From assembly GCF_017994015.1 (NCBI RefSeq), contig NZ_JAGOLP010000006.1, positions 46,580 to 110,579 on the forward strand: 64,000 bases of DNA. The letters are read 5' to 3'. This DNA is from Ferrovibrio sp. GTDB lineage: Bacteria > Pseudomonadota > Alphaproteobacteria > Ferrovibrionales > Ferrovibrionaceae. The position numbers and the translations under genes were made by a program. This document shows, piece by piece, positions 34,477 through 42,880 of the stretch (the stretch's first letter is position 1; the number at the start of each line of letters is the position of its first letter). The notes beneath the pieces were generated by a model, which worked only from the letters and a program-made list of their open reading frames with translations, had not been told where the DNA came from and did no database searches.

Positions 34477-35970
34477 TCAGGCAGCAACGGCCGGCTGCGG
34501 ATAGCCGGATTGTACGGTTTCTTCGCGCAGGTCGCCGCGTGCGGTGCGCCACAGGTTGTAGGCCATCAGCAGGCCGCCAGCGAGGAACAGGATGCCGCCC
34601 AGCGCACGGATGACATAGAAGGGATGCATCGCCTGCACGGTTTCCACGAAGGAATATTGCAGGAAGCCGAGATGGTCATAGGCGCGCCACATCAGGCCCT
34701 GCATGATGCCGGATACCCACATCGCGGTGATGTAAAGCAGGATGCCGATGGTGGCGATCCAGAAATGCAGCGACACCAGGCGCAGCGAATAGAGCCGCTC
34801 GCGCTTCCACAGCACTGGCACGATGTAATACAGCATGCCGAAGGTGATGAAGGCATTCCAGCCCAGCGCACCGGAATGCACATGGCCGATGGTCCAGTCG
34901 GTGTAATGGCTCAGGGCATTGACCTGGCGGATCGACATTACCGGGCCTTCAAACGTGGCCATGCCGTAGAAGGCCACGGCGGTGACCGAGAAGCGCAAGG
35001 CCGGATCGGTGCGCAGCTTGTCCCAGGCGCCGGACAGCGTCATCAGACCGTTGATCATGCCACCCCAGCTCGGCATCCACAGCATGATCGAGAACACCAT
35101 GCCCAACGTGGCGGCCCAATCAGGCAGCGAGGTGTAATGCAGATGGTGCGGGCCGGCCCAGATGTAGAGGAAGATCAGCGACCAGAAATGCACGATCGAC
35201 AGGCGGTAGGAATAGATCGGGCGGTTGGCCTGCTTGGGGATGAAATAATACATCATCGCCAGGAAGCCGGCGGTGAGGAAAAAGCCGACCGCGTTATGGC
35301 CATACCACCATTGCGTCAGCGCATCCTGCACGCCGGAGAACAGCGAATAGCTCTTGGCGCCGAAGAAAGACACCGGCACCGCCAGGTTATTGACGATATG
35401 CAGCATCGCCACGGTGATGATGAAGGCGAGGTAGAACCAGTTCGCCACGTAGATATGCGGCTCCTCGCGCTTCAGCAGCGTGCCGGCAAAGGCGATCAGG
35501 TAGATCACCCAGACCAGGGTGAGCCAGAGATCCACATACCATTCCGGCTCGGCATATTCTTTGCTCTGGGTGATGCCGAAAACATAGCCCAAAGCCGCCA
35601 GCACGATGAAAAGCTGATAACCGAAGAACAGGAACCAGCCCGTGGCCGAGCCGCCGAACAACCGGGCGCGGCAGGTGCGCTGCACCACATAGATTGACGA
35701 GCCGAGCAGGGCATTGCCGCCGAAGGCGAAAATCGCTGCCGAGGTATGCAGCGGTCGCAGCCGGCCGAAGGTGGTCCATTCCAGGCCCAGATTGAGCACC
35801 GGGAAGGCCAGTTGCAGCGCGATGAACACACCGGCGGCAAAAGCGGCGATGCCCCAGAATACGGTGGCGATCATAAAGGCGCGCACCACATCCTCGACAT
35901 AAGGCGGCGGCGGATTGGTCGTTGCCGCATGAAGCGGGGTGGGGGTCGGGCTGGCTGCAACGGCCGTCAT
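34477..35970 (-). CDS. ccoN: cbb3 oxidase catalytic subunit CcoN
   Basis: This 497 aa heme-copper oxidase subunit I reduces oxygen with high affinity. Twelve helices are predicted. Key parts are the low-spin heme histidine in [19 protein letters not shown], the CuB-side motif [26 protein letters not shown], the paired histidines in [15 protein letters not shown], and the helix [21 protein letters not shown]. It heads ccoNOQP and lies 76 bases downstream of a palindromic FNR/FixK-type box, consistent with induction at low oxygen. Confidence 0.96.
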   Translation of the reverse strand: MTAVAASPTPTPLHAATTNPPPPYVEDVVRAFMIATVFWGIAAFAAGVFIALQLAFPVLNLGLEWTTFGRLRPLHTSAAIFAFGGNALLGSSIYVVQRTCRARLFGGSATGWFLFFGYQLFIVLAALGYVFGITQSKEYAEPEWYVDLWLTLVWVIYLIAFAGTLLKREEPHIYVANWFYLAFIITVAMLHIVNNLAVPVSFFGAKSYSLFSGVQDALTQWWYGHNAVGFFLTAGFLAMMYYFIPKQANRPIYSYRLSIVHFWSLIFLYIWAGPHHLHYTSLPDWAATLGMVFSIMLWMPSWGGMINGLMTLSGAWDKLRTDPALRFSVTAVAFYGMATFEGPVMSIRQVNALSHYTDWTIGHVHSGALGWNAFITFGMLYYIVPVLWKRERLYSLRLVSLHFWIATIGILLYITAMWVSGIMQGLMWRAYDHLGFLQYSFVETVQAMHPFYVIRALGGILFLAGGLLMAYNLWRTARGDLREETVQSGYPQPAVAA

Positions 35971-36045
35971 GGTCTTCCCTCAATGCTGGTCGCGGCTTGA
36001 GCGGCCGCGTATGGCAGACTATGTGCGGGCGAAGGCGACAAAACA

Positions 36046-36059
36046 TTGACCCAGGTCAA
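36046..36059. promoter_or_regulatory. FNR/FixK box upstream of ccoN
   Basis: TTGAC-CCAG-GTCAA is a perfect palindrome and matches the FNR/FixK consensus TTGAY-N4-RTCAA. It lies 76 bases upstream of the ccoN ATG and 70 bases upstream of the divergent DUF2189 gene, so it could act on both. An FNR-type regulator is encoded at 38385. Confidence 0.88.
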
Positions 36060-36128
36060 TTCCGGATGCTGCGAAGCATGCAATATCCGGTTTAAACTGT
36101 GGCGGATTGCCGCAGAGGAGACGCCCCA

Positions 36129-36893
36129 ATGAACGATAATGCGCTTTCGTCCGCGAGTGTACCCGGAATCCGTATCATAGCTGATGACCGCCCGTGGTCC
36201 TGGTTGCAGGCTGGCTGGCAGGATCTGACCCGGATTCCCGGGGTCAGCCTGGCTTATGGCGCCGGCTTTGTGGCTGCCGGCTATCTGCTGTCATTTCTGC
36301 TCTGGCGCGCTGATGGTTTCTATCTGGTACTGCCGCTGGCCGGTGGTTTCCTGCTTGTGGCGCCATTCGCCGCCGTGGGGCTTTACGATGCCAGTCGCAG
36401 GTTGCAGAGCGGCGAGCCGGTGAGCCTCACCGGTGCCTTGCTGGCCTGGCGGCGGCCGTTGCAGGTGGCCAGTTTTGGCCTGATCCTGCTGCTGCTGCAT
36501 TTTGCCTGGATGCGCGTCGCCTTGCTCTGGTTCGTGCTGTATTTCCATGGCGGCACGCCGGCGCTGGACAAACTGCCGCTCTTCCTGATCGAGGCGCAGA
36601 ATCTGCCCTTCCTGGTGATCGGCACCCTGATCGGCGGGGTTTTTGCCGCCATTACCTTTGCCATTTCGGTGATTTCGCTGCCACTGCTGCTGGATCGCGA
36701 CATTGATGTGATCTCCGCCATCCTGCTCAGCCTGCGGGCGGTGTTCAACAATCCCAAGGCGATGCTGCTCTGGGCCGGGCTGATCACGCTGTTCACGGCG
36801 GTGGGGCTGGCCACGTTCTTCTTTGGCCTTGGCCTGCTGTTTCCGCTGGTGGCGCATGCCAGCTGGCATGCCTATCGCGATGTGGTGGAATAA
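36129..36893 (+). CDS. DUF2189 integral membrane protein
   Basis: This 254 aa protein fits the DUF2189 family: an N-terminal polar tail, the motif DRPWSWLQAGWQDLTRIPGVSLAYG, and about six transmembrane helices, with RAVFNNPKAMLLWAGLI near the end. The ATG at 36129 follows GAGGAGAC. The gene is divergent from ccoN and shares its FNR box, and the family is often found near terminal oxidase genes. A role in membrane or oxidase biogenesis is plausible but unproven. It converges on the TauE-like gene with 13 bases between. Confidence 0.82.
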   Translation: MNDNALSSASVPGIRIIADDRPWSWLQAGWQDLTRIPGVSLAYGAGFVAAGYLLSFLLWRADGFYLVLPLAGGFLLVAPFAAVGLYDASRRLQSGEPVSLTGALLAWRRPLQVASFGLILLLLHFAWMRVALLWFVLYFHGGTPALDKLPLFLIEAQNLPFLVIGTLIGGVFAAITFAISVISLPLLLDRDIDVISAILLSLRAVFNNPKAMLLWAGLITLFTAVGLATFFFGLGLLFPLVAHASWHAYRDVVE

Positions 36894-36906
36894 GCTCTGG
36901 GGGGCG

Positions 36907-37668
36907 TCAGCGCGCCAGCCAGCGTAAGGCCAGCAAGGCCAGTAGCCCGGCATTGAGCAGCAGAACCGGCACCATCAGCCGGTTGAGCAGGTTGCGCCAG
37001 CGCGCCCCGGCGGCAGCGCCCAGGAAGCCCACCACCAGCAGCCCGGGCATGGTGCCAAGGGCAAAGGCCGCCATCATCAGCATGCCGTCGCGCCAGTTGC
37101 CCGCAGCGCCCGCCAGCAGCAAGGCGCCATAGATCAGCCCGCAGGGCAGGAAGCCAAGCGCCAGACCAAGCAGATAGCCGCGCCAGCCGCTGGGTTGGCG
37201 GAATAACCGGCCAAGATGGTTTTGCCACCCGGCGCTGCCGGACAGGCCGAAGCTGCCGGCCGGCAGCAGGCGATTGGCCGCCACCAGGGCAAAGCCGGAT
37301 GCTGCCAACAGCAAAGCCAGGGCGGGCAAATAGCCATGAGCCAGCAGCGGCTCGATGCCGCCCGCCAAGCCTCCGGCCACACCGCCCAGCAAGCTGTAAG
37401 TGGTTATTCTGCCTGCATGATACGGCAGCAGCGCGATGCCGCGCAGGCGTTCCAGGCGGCCGGCCTGTTGCAGCGGTATTGTCGCCAGCCGGCTACCCAC
37501 CTGGCTCAGCACAAAGGGTCCGCACATGCCGGCGCAATGCGTGGCGCCGCCGACCAGGCCAAACAGCAGCATGCCTACTGGCCGGCCATAATCGATCCAG
37601 TCCGCCAGCGGCTGGCCATGCGCCAGCGCTGCACAAGCGGCCAGGAATGCCTGCCAATCCAGTGTCAT
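36907..37668 (-). CDS. TauE/DsbD-like (UreH-type) membrane protein linked to cbb3 biogenesis
   Basis: This 253 aa protein has about six helices and the motif LFGLVGGATHCAGMCGPFVLSQ near residue 30, with paired cysteines in the HCAGMCGP form seen in the sulfite exporter TauE/SafE and DsbD_2 families that travel with cbb3 assembly genes. Homologues are suspected to move copper or reducing power, which is family knowledge and uncertain. The ATG at 37668 is preferred over a longer reading from 37806 because the latter would cover the FNR box and part of the divergent hemerythrin gene. Expression is probably oxygen-controlled through the box at 37703-37716. Confidence 0.8.
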   Translation of the reverse strand: MTLDWQAFLAACAALAHGQPLADWIDYGRPVGMLLFGLVGGATHCAGMCGPFVLSQVGSRLATIPLQQAGRLERLRGIALLPYHAGRITTYSLLGGVAGGLAGGIEPLLAHGYLPALALLLAASGFALVAANRLLPAGSFGLSGSAGWQNHLGRLFRQPSGWRGYLLGLALGFLPCGLIYGALLLAGAAGNWRDGMLMMAAFALGTMPGLLVVGFLGAAAGARWRNLLNRLMVPVLLLNAGLLALLALRWLAR

Positions 37669-37702
37669 GCCGAAGATAATACGGCAAAAAGCCGGTGGCG
37701 GC

Positions 37703-37716
37703 TTGACGTGGATCAA
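37703..37716. promoter_or_regulatory. FNR/FixK box between TauE-like and hemerythrin-like genes
   Basis: TTGAC-GTGG-ATCAA matches the FNR/FixK consensus in all ten defined positions. It lies 35 bases from the ATG of the minus-strand TauE-like gene and 33 bases from the ATG of the plus-strand hemerythrin-like gene. The hemerythrin-like and fnr genes follow each other on the plus strand, so this site may autoregulate FNR. Confidence 0.85.
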
Positions 37717-37749
37717 TGTGTTGCAGGCAAGGCGGCCTAGACTGCTGCC

Positions 37750-38337
37750 ATGACCCACACGCCCATCCCGCAAAACACGATTTTTCCGGTTTCGGCCATG
37801 CTGCAAATCGAAATGGCGCTGGCCGGTGCCGGTAGTGACCTGTCGGCGCTAGACCGGCTGGTTGGGCATCGGCTGAACCTGTTGGCCTTTTGTGCCATCC
37901 TGAAAGCCCAGCCCAGCGCCGGCCCGGCCTTGACCCGGGCGCTGGCGCCCAGTTTTGCCACCTTTCTTAAACGGGATTTCCTCAGCCTGATCACCGAGGA
38001 GGAAGAGGGCCTGCTGCACCATCTGGAGCGCCGCCTGCTGCTCGGCGACGATCTGGACGATGTGATCCGCCAGTTGAGCGACGAACATCGCCAGGATTGC
38101 CAGGAAGCGCGCCAGCTGGCCGCTGCCTGCCTGGAATTTGCCAATGGCATCGATGCCGATTGGAGCGACCTGTGTGACGCCATGGCGCATTTTGCCGAAC
38201 GTCAGCGACGCCATCTGGTCTGGGAGGATGCGACGATTTTACCAGTGGCGCGCGAACGCCTAACCGCCGATGATCTGACGGCCTGGGGCGAGGCCATGGA
38301 ACGGCGTTATCGTTTCATAACTTGCCAGGCGCGTTGA
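37750..38337 (+). CDS. Hemerythrin HHE-like domain protein
   Basis: This 195 aa four-helix protein has the spaced His and Glu residues of a hemerythrin-like di-iron site: His40 (LVGHRLN), Glu86/His90 (ITEEEEGLLHHLE), His113 (SDEHRQD), His147 (AHFAERQ) and H155-x-x-x-E159 (RRHLVWEDATILP). Such proteins bind oxygen or NO or sense redox state. It lies next to an FNR box and 47 bases upstream of the fnr gene on the same strand, so the pair probably forms one low-oxygen-responsive unit. Confidence 0.82.
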   Translation: MTHTPIPQNTIFPVSAMLQIEMALAGAGSDLSALDRLVGHRLNLLAFCAILKAQPSAGPALTRALAPSFATFLKRDFLSLITEEEEGLLHHLERRLLLGDDLDDVIRQLSDEHRQDCQEARQLAAACLEFANGIDADWSDLCDAMAHFAERQRRHLVWEDATILPVARERLTADDLTAWGEAMERRYRFITCQAR

Positions 38338-38384
38338 TTGGGGTTGTACTGTGCGTACCCGGACGAACCGGAGGGAGAATAAGC

Positions 38385-39140
38385 ATGGCTCAGATTCACG
38401 CGTTGCCGCTACGCAAGCCTTCGCCTGCATCGGCGGCGGTTTTGCATCGCGCCAGTGATCCCTGTGCCAATTGCACGGCGCGCAGCCTCACCATCTGCGC
38501 ATCGCTGAACAGTGAAGAGCAGGCGCGGCTTGCCGATCACGCCACCACGGTATGCCTGCAACCGCATCAGATGCTGTTTCAGGAAGGCGACAATGCCGAG
38601 CACGTCTATAATGTCACCTGTGGCAGCCTGTCGGTGTCGAAATCGCTGGCCGATGGCCGGCGCCAGATCACCGGCTTTCTAGGCCCGGGCGATTTCCTTG
38701 GCCTGAATACGCGCAGCACCTACACGCTCAGTGCCGAAGCGCTGACCGATACAAGGGTGTGCCGCTTCCCGCGCCAGCAATTCCAGCGCCTGATTGCCGA
38801 AACGCCGCCGCTGGAACATCGCCTGCTGGCTCTGGCGGAAGGCGAATTGGCCACCGCACAGGAACAGATTCTGCTGCTTGGCCGCAAGACCGCGATGGAA
38901 CGCATCGCCTCTTTCCTGCTGCTGCAATCCGAGCGTTGCCAGGCGCGCGGCATGCCGGCCAATCCGATTTCGCTGCCGATGACCCGCGCCGAAGTGGCGG
39001 ATTATCTCGGCCTCACCATCGAGACGGTAAGCCGCTGCTTCACCAAGCTGCGCAAGCTGGATGTGATCGGCCTGCTGGCGGCCGACCGGGTGCAGATCAA
39101 GCAGCCAGAAAAGCTCAAGGCGCTGTCCGAGGCGGCCTGA
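38385..39140 (+). CDS. fnr: FNR-type oxygen-sensing transcriptional regulator
   Basis: This 251 aa Crp/Fnr regulator has three N-terminal cysteines C27-x2-C30-x7-C38 (DPCANCTARSLTIC) and a fourth at Cys126 (DTRVCRFP), the layout for an oxygen-labile [4Fe-4S] cluster. A cyclic-nucleotide-like beta barrel spans about 45-150, and the helix-turn-helix is MTRAEVADYLGLTIETVSRCFTKLRK with the E-x-x-S-R reading residues that contact TTGAT half-sites. The ATG at 38385 follows GGAGGGAGAATAAGC. It very likely acts at the FNR boxes at 36046 and 37703 and so controls the cbb3 genes next to it. Confidence 0.92.
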   Translation: MAQIHALPLRKPSPASAAVLHRASDPCANCTARSLTICASLNSEEQARLADHATTVCLQPHQMLFQEGDNAEHVYNVTCGSLSVSKSLADGRRQITGFLGPGDFLGLNTRSTYTLSAEALTDTRVCRFPRQQFQRLIAETPPLEHRLLALAEGELATAQEQILLLGRKTAMERIASFLLLQSERCQARGMPANPISLPMTRAEVADYLGLTIETVSRCFTKLRKLDVIGLLAADRVQIKQPEKLKALSEAA

Positions 39141-39156
39141 TTTTTCTTGCAAAGTA

Positions 39157-39195
39157 AAAGCGGGGGCAGCCAGCCAGGCCGCCCCCGCTTTTTTT
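39157..39195. terminator. Bidirectional intrinsic terminator between fnr and a stress protein gene
   Basis: An 11-bp stem (39157-39167 with 39181-39191, arm core AGCGGGGGC) with a 13-base loop runs into seven T (39189-39195) on the plus strand. On the minus strand the same stem is followed by TTTTACTTT. It lies 16 bases after the fnr stop and 5 bases before the end of the convergent universal stress gene, so it can serve both. Confidence 0.9.
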
Positions 39196-39200
39196 GTGGC

Positions 39201-40037
39201 TCAGTTGGCCAGCAGCACCGGCACGGTCATGCTGTCCAGCACGGTTTCGGTCACACCGCCCAGCACCATCTCGCGTAGCCGGCTATGGCCATAGGCGCCC
39301 ATCACCAGCAGGTCGGCGCCATTGTCGGCCAGCGCTGAAAGCAGCGCATCGCCGGCCGGCAGATCGCCGGTCACGGTATGGCGGCTTTCCACCGCAACGC
39401 CATGGCGTTGCAGATGCGCCACCAGGGCGTTGGCCGAAACAGTGGCGGCTGCATCAGGATTGATGCCGAACACAATCACCTTATGGGCGCGGGTCAGCAG
39501 CGGCAGCGCATCATGCACGGCGCGGGCGGCTTCGCGGCTGGCGTTCCAGGCCACCATCACGATTTTACCCGGTGCCGGATACGCACCGGCATAGGGCACC
39601 ACCAACACCGGTCGGCCAAGTGTCAGCGCCAGATCGGCCGGCAGCCCGGCAATGCCGAGGATGCCGGGCGCGGCGCCGGGGCTTTCCAGATCAGGCTGGC
39701 CGATCACCGCCAGATCGGCATGGCGGCCCTCTTCCAGCATGGCTTCCAGCGGCGGCAATTCGGTTTCGATCCAGGTATAGGCAACTTCCGCTTGCTGGGC
39801 AGCAGCCTCGAAAGTCTGGCGCACAACGGCAGCGGCTTTTTTCGCTTCATCGGCCTGCTGCTGGTAATATTCCACCGGCACATATTCGCCCATATAATAA
39901 AGCTGCTGCGGTCGCGGCAGGGTGTAGAGTGCTGTCAGCCTTGCGCCGAATTGTTTCGCCAGGGCCAGGGCGGTGCGCGCCTTCTCGGCGCTGCGCTGGT
40001 CATCGGTCAGGTGAAGCAGGATGTCTTGATAGCGCAT
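39201..40037 (-). CDS. Universal stress protein, two UspA domains
   Basis: This 278 aa protein carries two tandem UspA folds (about 1-145 and 150-278). The C-terminal one has the ATP-binding pattern VMGAYGHSRLREMVLGGVTETVL (G-x2-G-x9-G-S/T type). Tandem UspA proteins serve in stress and starvation adaptation, often under low oxygen. It shares a terminator with fnr. A near-consensus FNR box lies 53 bases upstream of its start (40090-40103), in line with microaerobic induction. Confidence 0.9.
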   Translation of the reverse strand: MRYQDILLHLTDDQRSAEKARTALALAKQFGARLTALYTLPRPQQLYYMGEYVPVEYYQQQADEAKKAAAVVRQTFEAAAQQAEVAYTWIETELPPLEAMLEEGRHADLAVIGQPDLESPGAAPGILGIAGLPADLALTLGRPVLVVPYAGAYPAPGKIVMVAWNASREAARAVHDALPLLTRAHKVIVFGINPDAAATVSANALVAHLQRHGVAVESRHTVTGDLPAGDALLSALADNGADLLVMGAYGHSRLREMVLGGVTETVLDSMTVPVLLAN

Positions 40038-40089
40038 GATTCCCTCCTATTGGGTTCCGGCATCCTCTTCTGCTTGCCGACGCGCTGCA

Positions 40090-40103
40090 TTGCGCTGGAT
40101 CAA
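40090..40103. promoter_or_regulatory. Possible FNR box between divergent stress genes
   Basis: TTGCG-CTGG-ATCAA matches the FNR consensus except for the A and T/C of the left half-site. It lies 53 bases upstream of the universal stress gene on the minus strand and 54 bases upstream of the small gene at 40157. Context (FNR gene and oxidase nearby) raises its likelihood. Confidence 0.5.
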
Positions 40104-40156
40104 TGCGCGCTTTACTACCCCCAGCGATAGTAACGCCACAGCAACGGAGTACGATC

Positions 40157-40528
40157 ATGACACTTCATGTCATTCGCCTTGAACTTGCGCGCGAAAAGGA
40201 CTTTCCCCAGGGCAGCAGCGAACATGGCTATGAGTTTGTTGCGCCGCTGGATGCGACCGGGCAGTTCGATGCCGATGAATGGAAAAGCCAGCGCAAATTC
40301 TGCACCGTGCGGCGTTTCTGGCCTGGTCAGGAAGATGAAACCGGGCATCTGATTCATGGGCGCGGCGGGCGCTGGGCGTTTTCCTATGATCCCACCACCG
40401 ATGCCGATGACGAACCGATTTTCCGCTTTGACCGCCATGTCATGCGCCTGGGCGAATATGTCTCGGTCACCGAGCATGATGGCCGCCAGCATACTTTCCG
40501 CATTGTCGGCCTGCGCCTCGCCGCCTGA
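40157..40528 (+). CDS. Conserved hypothetical protein next to universal stress genes
   Basis: This 123 aa soluble protein begins MTLHVIRLELAREKDFPQGS and contains HGYEFVAPLDATGQFDADEWK, a central RRFWPGQEDETGHLIHGRGGRWAFSYDP, and a C-terminal beta-rich EYVSVTEHDGRQHTFRIVGLR. No membrane segment, signal peptide or cysteine pair is seen. I do not recognise a named domain. It begins at the ATG following ACGGAGTACGATC and lies between two UspA genes, 36 bases before the second. A function in stress response is suggested only by its neighbours. Confidence 0.65.
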   Translation: MTLHVIRLELAREKDFPQGSSEHGYEFVAPLDATGQFDADEWKSQRKFCTVRRFWPGQEDETGHLIHGRGGRWAFSYDPTTDADDEPIFRFDRHVMRLGEYVSVTEHDGRQHTFRIVGLRLAA

Positions 40529-40564
40529 TTCAGCGCAATCAAGATTCAACAGGAGAAACGTATC

Positions 40565-41398
40565 ATGGGTTTCAAGGATATCCTGGTTCATGTTGATGCC
40601 ACGCCGGCAAGTCAGGCGCGGCTGGATTTTGCCGCACATTTTGCCAAAGAACATGAGGCGCATCTGGTCGCGCTGCATGTCGAGGCGGCGCCCTATGTGC
40701 CAGCCGATATCATGGCCACCGGCATGGCAGCTTCGGTGCTGCAATGGCAGCGTGAGTTGCGGCGCCATCGCGAGGCTGAGGTCGGCGGTAAGGTTGAAGC
40801 GGCGCGGCAGCGCCACGGTATCGAGATTGAGTGGCGTGCCATTGAAGGCGATGTTGATGACACGCTGGCGCTGCATGGCCGTTATGTTGATCTGGTGATT
40901 ATCGGCCCCGGCAGCGACTCGCTCGACCTGGAGCAGCCGGAGCTACCGTCGCCGGGTCATGTGGTGATCGCCACCGGCCGTCCGGTGCTGGTGCTGCCCA
41001 AGGATTACAAGGCGAAAAGTTTTGGCCAGCGTATCCTGCTGGGCTGGAAATCCACGCCGGAAGCGGCCCGCGCGGTGCATGATGCTCTGCCGCTGCTGGC
41101 AAAGGCACGCAATGTCACCGTCACCGAGGTTAATCCCGATCTGGCCGGCGCTCGCCGTATTGCCGGTGGCGACATTGCCAAATATCTGGCGCGCCATGGT
41201 GTGGCCGTCACCGTCTCGCCGGTGGTGGCGCCCGATATGGATGCCGGCAGTCTGCTATTGGCACGGGCGGCGGATATCGAGGCCGATCTGATCGTGATGG
41301 GGGCCTATGGCCATTCGCGGCTGCGTGAGGCCGTCCTGGGCGGCGCCACGCGCTATATCCTGGATCATCTCGACATACCGGTGCTGATGGCGAGCTGA
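40565..41398 (+). CDS. Universal stress protein, two UspA domains
   Basis: This 277 aa protein again has two UspA folds. The first begins FKDILVHVDATPASQARLDFAAHFAKEH and the second ends with the nucleotide-binding pattern VMGAYGHSRLREAVLGGATRYILDHLDIPVLM. It follows the unknown 123-aa gene by 36 bases and has AGGAGA before its ATG. With the gene at 39201 it makes two UspA copies flanking one small gene. Its stop is 2 bases before the fold-back element at 41401. Confidence 0.9.
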   Translation: MGFKDILVHVDATPASQARLDFAAHFAKEHEAHLVALHVEAAPYVPADIMATGMAASVLQWQRELRRHREAEVGGKVEAARQRHGIEIEWRAIEGDVDDTLALHGRYVDLVIIGPGSDSLDLEQPELPSPGHVVIATGRPVLVLPKDYKAKSFGQRILLGWKSTPEAARAVHDALPLLAKARNVTVTEVNPDLAGARRIAGGDIAKYLARHGVAVTVSPVVAPDMDAGSLLLARAADIEADLIVMGAYGHSRLREAVLGGATRYILDHLDIPVLMAS

Positions 41399-41400
41399 GC

Positions 41401-41672
41401 TAGAGCACGCTGCGATTAGATTGACGCGCTGCGTTGCGTCTGGAGGCGGTAGCCGATAGGAGAAGCGCGCAGCAGGTACCTTGCGGTACCTGCAAGCGTT
41501 TCGACGACGCGGATGCCGCCTCCAGGCGCAACCCCAAAGGGGCCGGGCGATTTTGCGTTTTGCGCGCGTCGCCCGGCTTGTCCGTAGCCCCACTACGCCC
41601 GGCGCCGGGCTCCTCCGCAAAAACGCAAAATCGCCGCGGCGCAGTGCATCAATCTAATCGCAGCGTGCTCTA
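41401..41672. repeat. 272-bp fold-back (MITE-like) element with 24-bp inverted ends
   Basis: The ends 41401-41424 and 41649-41672 are perfect 24-bp inverted repeats (TAGAGCACGCTGCG at the left edge). Both outer ends are TA, fitting a TA target duplication as made by IS630/Tc1-type transposases. Inside are further nested inverted pairs: 41433-41449 with 41516-41532 (17 bp, one G-U), 41472-41480 with 41485-41493 (perfect 9 bp), 41546-41564 with 41616-41635 (one extra A), and 41597-41610 (self-palindrome). It codes for nothing convincing. It lies between two convergent genes and supplies the TAG stop of the minus-strand GAF gene. Confidence 0.85.
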
Positions 41673-42752
41673 CAACTCGCGCCGCAGGGCTGGCAAGGTC
41701 AGGCTGGCGATGGTGCAATTGTCGATCAGGTCTGGCCGCAAGGTCATGCGGCTGGGGAAACTGATGCTGCGGCGCGCATCGTCGGGCCAGACTTGCACGG
41801 CCATCACCCTGTCCACCCGGCATCGCCCGGCTTCACCGCCCTGCTGCGATAGCGGCAGCAACAGGCGATGGGTGCGGCTGCTGCCGCCATCATCCCATTT
41901 GAACGTGCTTTCGGAATAGACCGGCTGTGCGCTATCAAAAACGCTGCGATAAAGACTGAGCAGATAGGTGCAATAATCGCCGCTCATAATGTCTTCCACA
42001 GTGTAGCCGATCAGATCACGGCCTAGGCGGGCACGGATTTCACTGCCGGCGGCGCTATAGCGCACCCGGAACGGCGTGGCTTCGATATCCACCAGCAGCA
42101 GGTTGGGCAAAAGCGGGCGCGGCAAATCCAGCGCCGAGATATCATCCACCAGCGGCATCTGGCGGGATGACCGTTTGGCCGACCAATACAGCGCCGCTTC
42201 CATTAACAATGGCTGATCGGCAAAGGGCAGGCTGGGGGTGAGCAGGGCGCGCTGAGCAGCGCTGCCGCCTTGATAGCGCAAGGTGCTGCCGATCAGTGCG
42301 GTCAGGCCATGCAGGGCCGAAATATCGCGCTCGCTCCAGGGCCGTGGCGCCACGCATTGCTCGCAGCATAATACAGCCGCCGGCCGGCCATAGGCATCCA
42401 GGATCAGGATATCAAGCAGGGCATGGATGTCGTTGGGGATGAAATATTCGTCGATGAAACAAACCGTCGCCGGATGATTGCGGGCGTTTTCGGCAGCCAC
42501 GATGCCGTCATTCACCAATGTATCGAGATACTCGGCATGGTGTTCGCGCCCGATCGTGGCGCCGCGTTCAAAGCCGGATTTGCGCCGGTCATACATATAC
42601 TGGCAGACAATGCTGCCATTGGCCTCGAAATACCAGATGCTGGTGCGGGTTGCCCTGGTTGCTTCAATCGCATCATGGCAAACGCATTCAAACAATGCCT
42701 GAAGCCCGGCAAGATTGACGGCACGTCTTGCCGCCTCGCGACTGCGCTGCAT
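41670..42752 (-). CDS. GAF and PAS-like sensory protein without output domain
   Basis: This 360 aa protein has an N-terminal GAF domain (about 15-165; ALFECVCHDAIEATRATRTSIWYFEANGSIVCQYMYD and AVLCCEQCVAPRPWSERDISALHGLTALI) and a C-terminal PAS-like domain of the PAS_5 kind (about 200-350; VDIEATPFRVRYSAAGSEIRARLGRDLIGYTVEDI). No kinase, GGDEF/EAL or helix-turn-helix domain is seen, so it is a sensor part or adaptor. GGTGGAG precedes its ATG. Its TAG stop is formed by the first bases of the fold-back element; removing the element and one TA would still leave TAG, so the protein is not shortened by the insertion. Confidence 0.78.
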   Translation of the reverse strand: MQRSREAARRAVNLAGLQALFECVCHDAIEATRATRTSIWYFEANGSIVCQYMYDRRKSGFERGATIGREHHAEYLDTLVNDGIVAAENARNHPATVCFIDEYFIPNDIHALLDILILDAYGRPAAVLCCEQCVAPRPWSERDISALHGLTALIGSTLRYQGGSAAQRALLTPSLPFADQPLLMEAALYWSAKRSSRQMPLVDDISALDLPRPLLPNLLLVDIEATPFRVRYSAAGSEIRARLGRDLIGYTVEDIMSGDYCTYLLSLYRSVFDSAQPVYSESTFKWDDGGSSRTHRLLLPLSQQGGEAGRCRVDRVMAVQVWPDDARRSISFPSRMTLRPDLIDNCTIASLTLPALRREL

Positions 42753-42880
42753 CTACTCCACCTAGTTCCGCCTTATACCGAACCTGGGTAGAATTTAGCT
42801 GCGCTTAAACCGCTTTCAAATCAATTAGTGATTATGGCGATCAATACACCTGATTTGATACATGGCAATTAAACCACTGA

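Noticed and set aside
42858..42873. TTGAT-ACAT-GGCAA as an FNR box upstream of dadA/GAF genes
   Set aside because: Right half-site matches only three of five positions and lies beyond the dadA end rather than at a clear promoter.
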